A stretch of 58,911 nt of DNA from Lachnospiraceae bacterium (GTDB lineage: Bacteria; Bacillota; Clostridia; Lachnospirales; Lachnospiraceae): positions 1-58,911 of the forward strand of contig JAAVIA010000010.1 in assembly GCA_014799405.1 (NCBI GenBank), written 5' to 3'. Made by a program: the position numbers and the translations under genes. A model generated the notes under the pieces. That model was not told where the DNA came from and ran no database searches. It worked only from the letters and a program-made list of their open reading frames with translations. Each line of letters begins with the position of its first letter. Position 1 is the first letter of the stretch. Shown piece after piece: positions 57,302 to 58,911 of the stretch.

Positions 57302-57359
57302 CAAGAAATTTGACACGAGTTCAAGATTTTTCAAGAGATATTTTTTTATTTTGTAAAGA

Positions 57360-57413
57360 AAGGACGAAGCTTGTCTGCTTGCGGAAAAATCCCTACCAGA
57401 CAATTTCGTCCTT
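57360..57413 (-). terminator. rplL-rpoB attenuator/terminator
   Basis: AAGGACGAAGCTTGTCT pairs with AGACAATTTCGTCCTT (mismatches in the middle). Minus strand continues TTTCTTTAC. It sits between rplL and the rpoB promoter. Confidence 0.78.
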
Positions 57414-57439
57414 GTCATGTATTATCTTATGTTATCTAA

Positions 57440-57811
57440 TTACTTAAGAGTAACCTTTGCACCCTCAGCCTCAAGCTTAGTCTTGATGTCCTCAGCCTCC
57501 TCTTTAGAAGCACCTTCCTTAAGAACCTTAGGAGCTCCGTCAACGACGTCCTTAGCTTCCTTAAGTCCAAGACCTGTACAGTCACGAACAACCTTGATAA
57601 CCTTAACCTTGTTAGGACCAACATCTGTAAGCTCAACATCAAAGGAATCCTTCTCCTCTGCTGCACCTGCTGCATCTCCACCAGCTGCTGCTGCAACTAC
57701 AACGCCAGCTGCTGCTGATACACCAAACTCCTCCTCACAAGCCTTAACTAAATCATTTAACTCTAATACTGATAATCCCTTGATAACTTCAATAATTTCC
57801 TGAGTTGTCAT
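57440..57811 (-). CDS. rplL: 50S ribosomal protein L7/L12
   Basis: 123 aa stalk protein that recruits translation GTPases. N-terminal dimer helix ([20 protein letters not shown]), Ala/Gly hinge, and C-domain with [20 protein letters not shown]. Follows rplJ as in all bacteria. Confidence 0.97.
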   Translation of the reverse strand: MTTQEIIEVIKGLSVLELNDLVKACEEEFGVSAAAGVVVAAAAGGDAAGAAEEKDSFDVELTDVGPNKVKVIKVVRDCTGLGLKEAKDVVDGAPKVLKEGASKEEAEDIKTKLEAEGAKVTLK

Positions 57812-57909
57812 TTTAAAATTCCTCCATTTTTCAAAATTTACATTCTTAAATAATAAGAATGGGTTTCTTTTTTACTTTTAATCAGCTTTATGCCGAACAT
57901 CGAATGTCA

Positions 57910-58398
57910 TTATGCTTCCTTTGCATCTGCAATCTGCTTAATAACACGGGCAAAGTTTGCAATAGGTGACTGAATACTTCCAAGAAGCTTTGAGAGAAGC
58001 TCCTCTCTTGAAGGTATTTTTGCAATCGCCTTAATTCCTGCCTCATCGTAATGAACACCCTCTACAACACCTGACTTAAGCTCAAGCGCAGGGTTATCCT
58101 TTGCAAAATTGGATGCAAGCCTTGCAGGTGCAGTTGCATCTGTCTTTGAAATTACAACTGCGGTAGGTCCCTCAAGGTCATCTTTAAGACTGTCAAATTC
58201 TGTTCCGTCAATGGCAAGCTTAATCATCGTGTTTTTGTAAACCTTGTAGATAACATCTGCTTCTCTCATTGTCTTACGGAACTGTGTATCCTGTGCAACA
58301 GTGAGTCCACGATAATCAACTAACACTACTGATTTTGCGTCCTTGATGTTCTCCTTGATTTCCTCAACTATTGGCTGCTTTAATTCTACCTTTGCCAA
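57910..58398 (-). CDS. rplJ: 50S ribosomal protein L10
   Basis: 162 aa from TTG 58398 (AAGGAGG, spacing 9), giving MAKVELKQPIVEEIKENIKD. A GTG two codons earlier is too close to the ribosome site. Anchors the L7/L12 dimers. Controlled through the L10 leader directly upstream. Confidence 0.95.
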   Translation of the reverse strand: MAKVELKQPIVEEIKENIKDAKSVVLVDYRGLTVAQDTQFRKTMREADVIYKVYKNTMIKLAIDGTEFDSLKDDLEGPTAVVISKTDATAPARLASNFAKDNPALELKSGVVEGVHYDEAGIKAIAKIPSREELLSKLLGSIQSPIANFARVIKQIADAKEA

Positions 58399-58446
58399 AA
58401 TCACGCACCTCCTTATTTTATTTGGAATGTAACTGCGTAATGGATA

Positions 58447-58575
58447 TAAAAAACTCCCATGCCAAGCACAGGAGTTAAAATTCGTTAATCATAGATTTAC
58501 GATTCCTCCTCGGCAGGCGTTTACTGCTTATGCCATCCGGCACCTGCTGTCTACGGCAGTACATCGAAAATGAGA
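58447..58575 (-). ncRNA. L10 leader (ribosomal protein autoregulatory RNA)
   Basis: Read on the minus strand: CTGCCGTAGACAGCAGGTGC, then CGCCTGCCGAGGAGGAATCG, then the attenuator AACTCCTGTGCTTGGCATGG with GGAGTTTTTT-type tail. This order is the known L10 leader of Firmicutes, where L10(L12)4 binding favours termination. Confidence 0.9.
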
Positions 58576-58617
58576 ATACCATATGAAATTATTGTTGTCA
58601 ACTAGTATTTTTAAATA

Positions 58618-58911
58618 TTAAACTCCCTGTCTTACAATCAGGGTTTCGTAGCCCTTATCCCGAAGTGCTCTCTGTGCAATAAGGGCATCGTCCACATCGT
58701 CATAATTTCCTACCCTTACCTGAAACAGTCCGCCGTCCTCATATATTTCCGCCATGTAGCCCTCGTTGATAAATTTGTTCATTTGGAAAGAGGCGGAAGC
58801 GAAGCTTCTGTATATGCCTACAAGTATCTGATATACATCTTTATCATTCCCGTTTGCAGACGATGTGCCATTTCCCTGATTTGCAGGCGTTCTTACGCTT
58901 TCCGTTTCTCC
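58618..58911 (-). CDS. SPOR-domain protein (partial, N-terminus beyond window)
   Basis: The last 97 residues of a protein entering from the right. A Ser/Asn/Gly linker is followed by a SPOR fold: DVYQILVGIYRSFASASFQM, then GYMAEIYEDGGLFQVRVGNY and LIAQRALRDKGYETLIVRQG. SPOR domains bind denuded peptidoglycan at the septum. Often fused to an amidase or membrane anchor, which cannot be seen here. Confidence 0.85.
   Translation of the reverse strand, partial: GETESVRTPANQGNGTSSANGNDKDVYQILVGIYRSFASASFQMNKFINEGYMAEIYEDGGLFQVRVGNYDDVDDALIAQRALRDKGYETLIVRQGV

Overview
The window looks like a low-to-moderate GC, flagellated Firmicute of the Lachnospiraceae (Agathobacter/Roseburia-like). The basis is the str/rpo operon proteins, a VanR-type regulator, short AT-rich sigma-A promoters, strong AGGAGG ribosome binding sites, and cluster types that I associate with this family (ACGX-repeat peptide, DUF6033-like proteins, GCTGTCGC hairpins). 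The species call is inference. Almost all genes lie on the minus strand.

Layout. 1-3.2 kb is a decaying patch: a VanR-like regulator cut by the window edge, a DUF6518-like membrane gene with an in-frame stop, an XRE remnant, a LUD protein and an unknown gene, with two 85%-identical 60-bp repeats. 3.2-9.5 kb is housekeeping: lysS, greA, a YdcF/SanA-like protein, a 210-bp palindrome, and glgB with a membrane partner. 9.7-15.4 kb on the plus strand has a 1299-aa PAS/GGDEF/GAF/EAL protein, rpsT and an FkbM methyltransferase. 15.5-18.1 kb has a FliD-like protein and two proteins without signal peptides that share an N-terminus. A BlaR1/BlaI pair follows (18.3-20.0 kb). The same TTTACATATGTAAA palindrome lies on the -35 box of blaI and of the 17.5-18.1 kb gene.

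20.2-23.4 kb is a RiPP-type cluster: a 46-aa precursor with two SSCGSACGAGDPKP repeats, a radical SAM/SPASM enzyme, a nitroreductase, a SirTM-type sirtuin, and a divergent HxlR regulator carrying the sensor cysteine. The zinc macrodomain hydrolase that usually pairs with SirTM is about 7 kb away (28.0-28.8 kb). Between and beyond lie an SDR, an esterase, a DUF6033-like protein, a HAD phosphatase, an acetyltransferase, an MFS/TetR pair with a clear operator, and an RNase III with two dsRNA-binding domains.

32.3-40.0 kb is an accessory island stacked behind tuf. Two decayed tuf 3' ends (33.68 and 34.61 kb; the first still has the tuf terminator) sit downstream of intact tuf (40.01 kb) in the same orientation and mark off cargo segments. 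The larger segment carries a PARIS-like defence pair (AAA ATPase plus DUF4435) in one operon with a P-loop kinase, a GNAT-PUA/ASCH protein and an ASCH protein. Immunity-like genes and a HAD pseudogene surround it.

40-58.9 kb is the translation/transcription core: tuf, fusA, rpsG, rpsL, then rpoC, rpoB, rplL, rplJ with an L10 leader, and a SPOR-domain protein cut by the window edge. The usual rpoC-rpsL junction is split by a 4.3-kb cluster (ABC transporter, two membrane-anchored proteins, a small secreted protein), resembling bacteriocin-type export/immunity modules.
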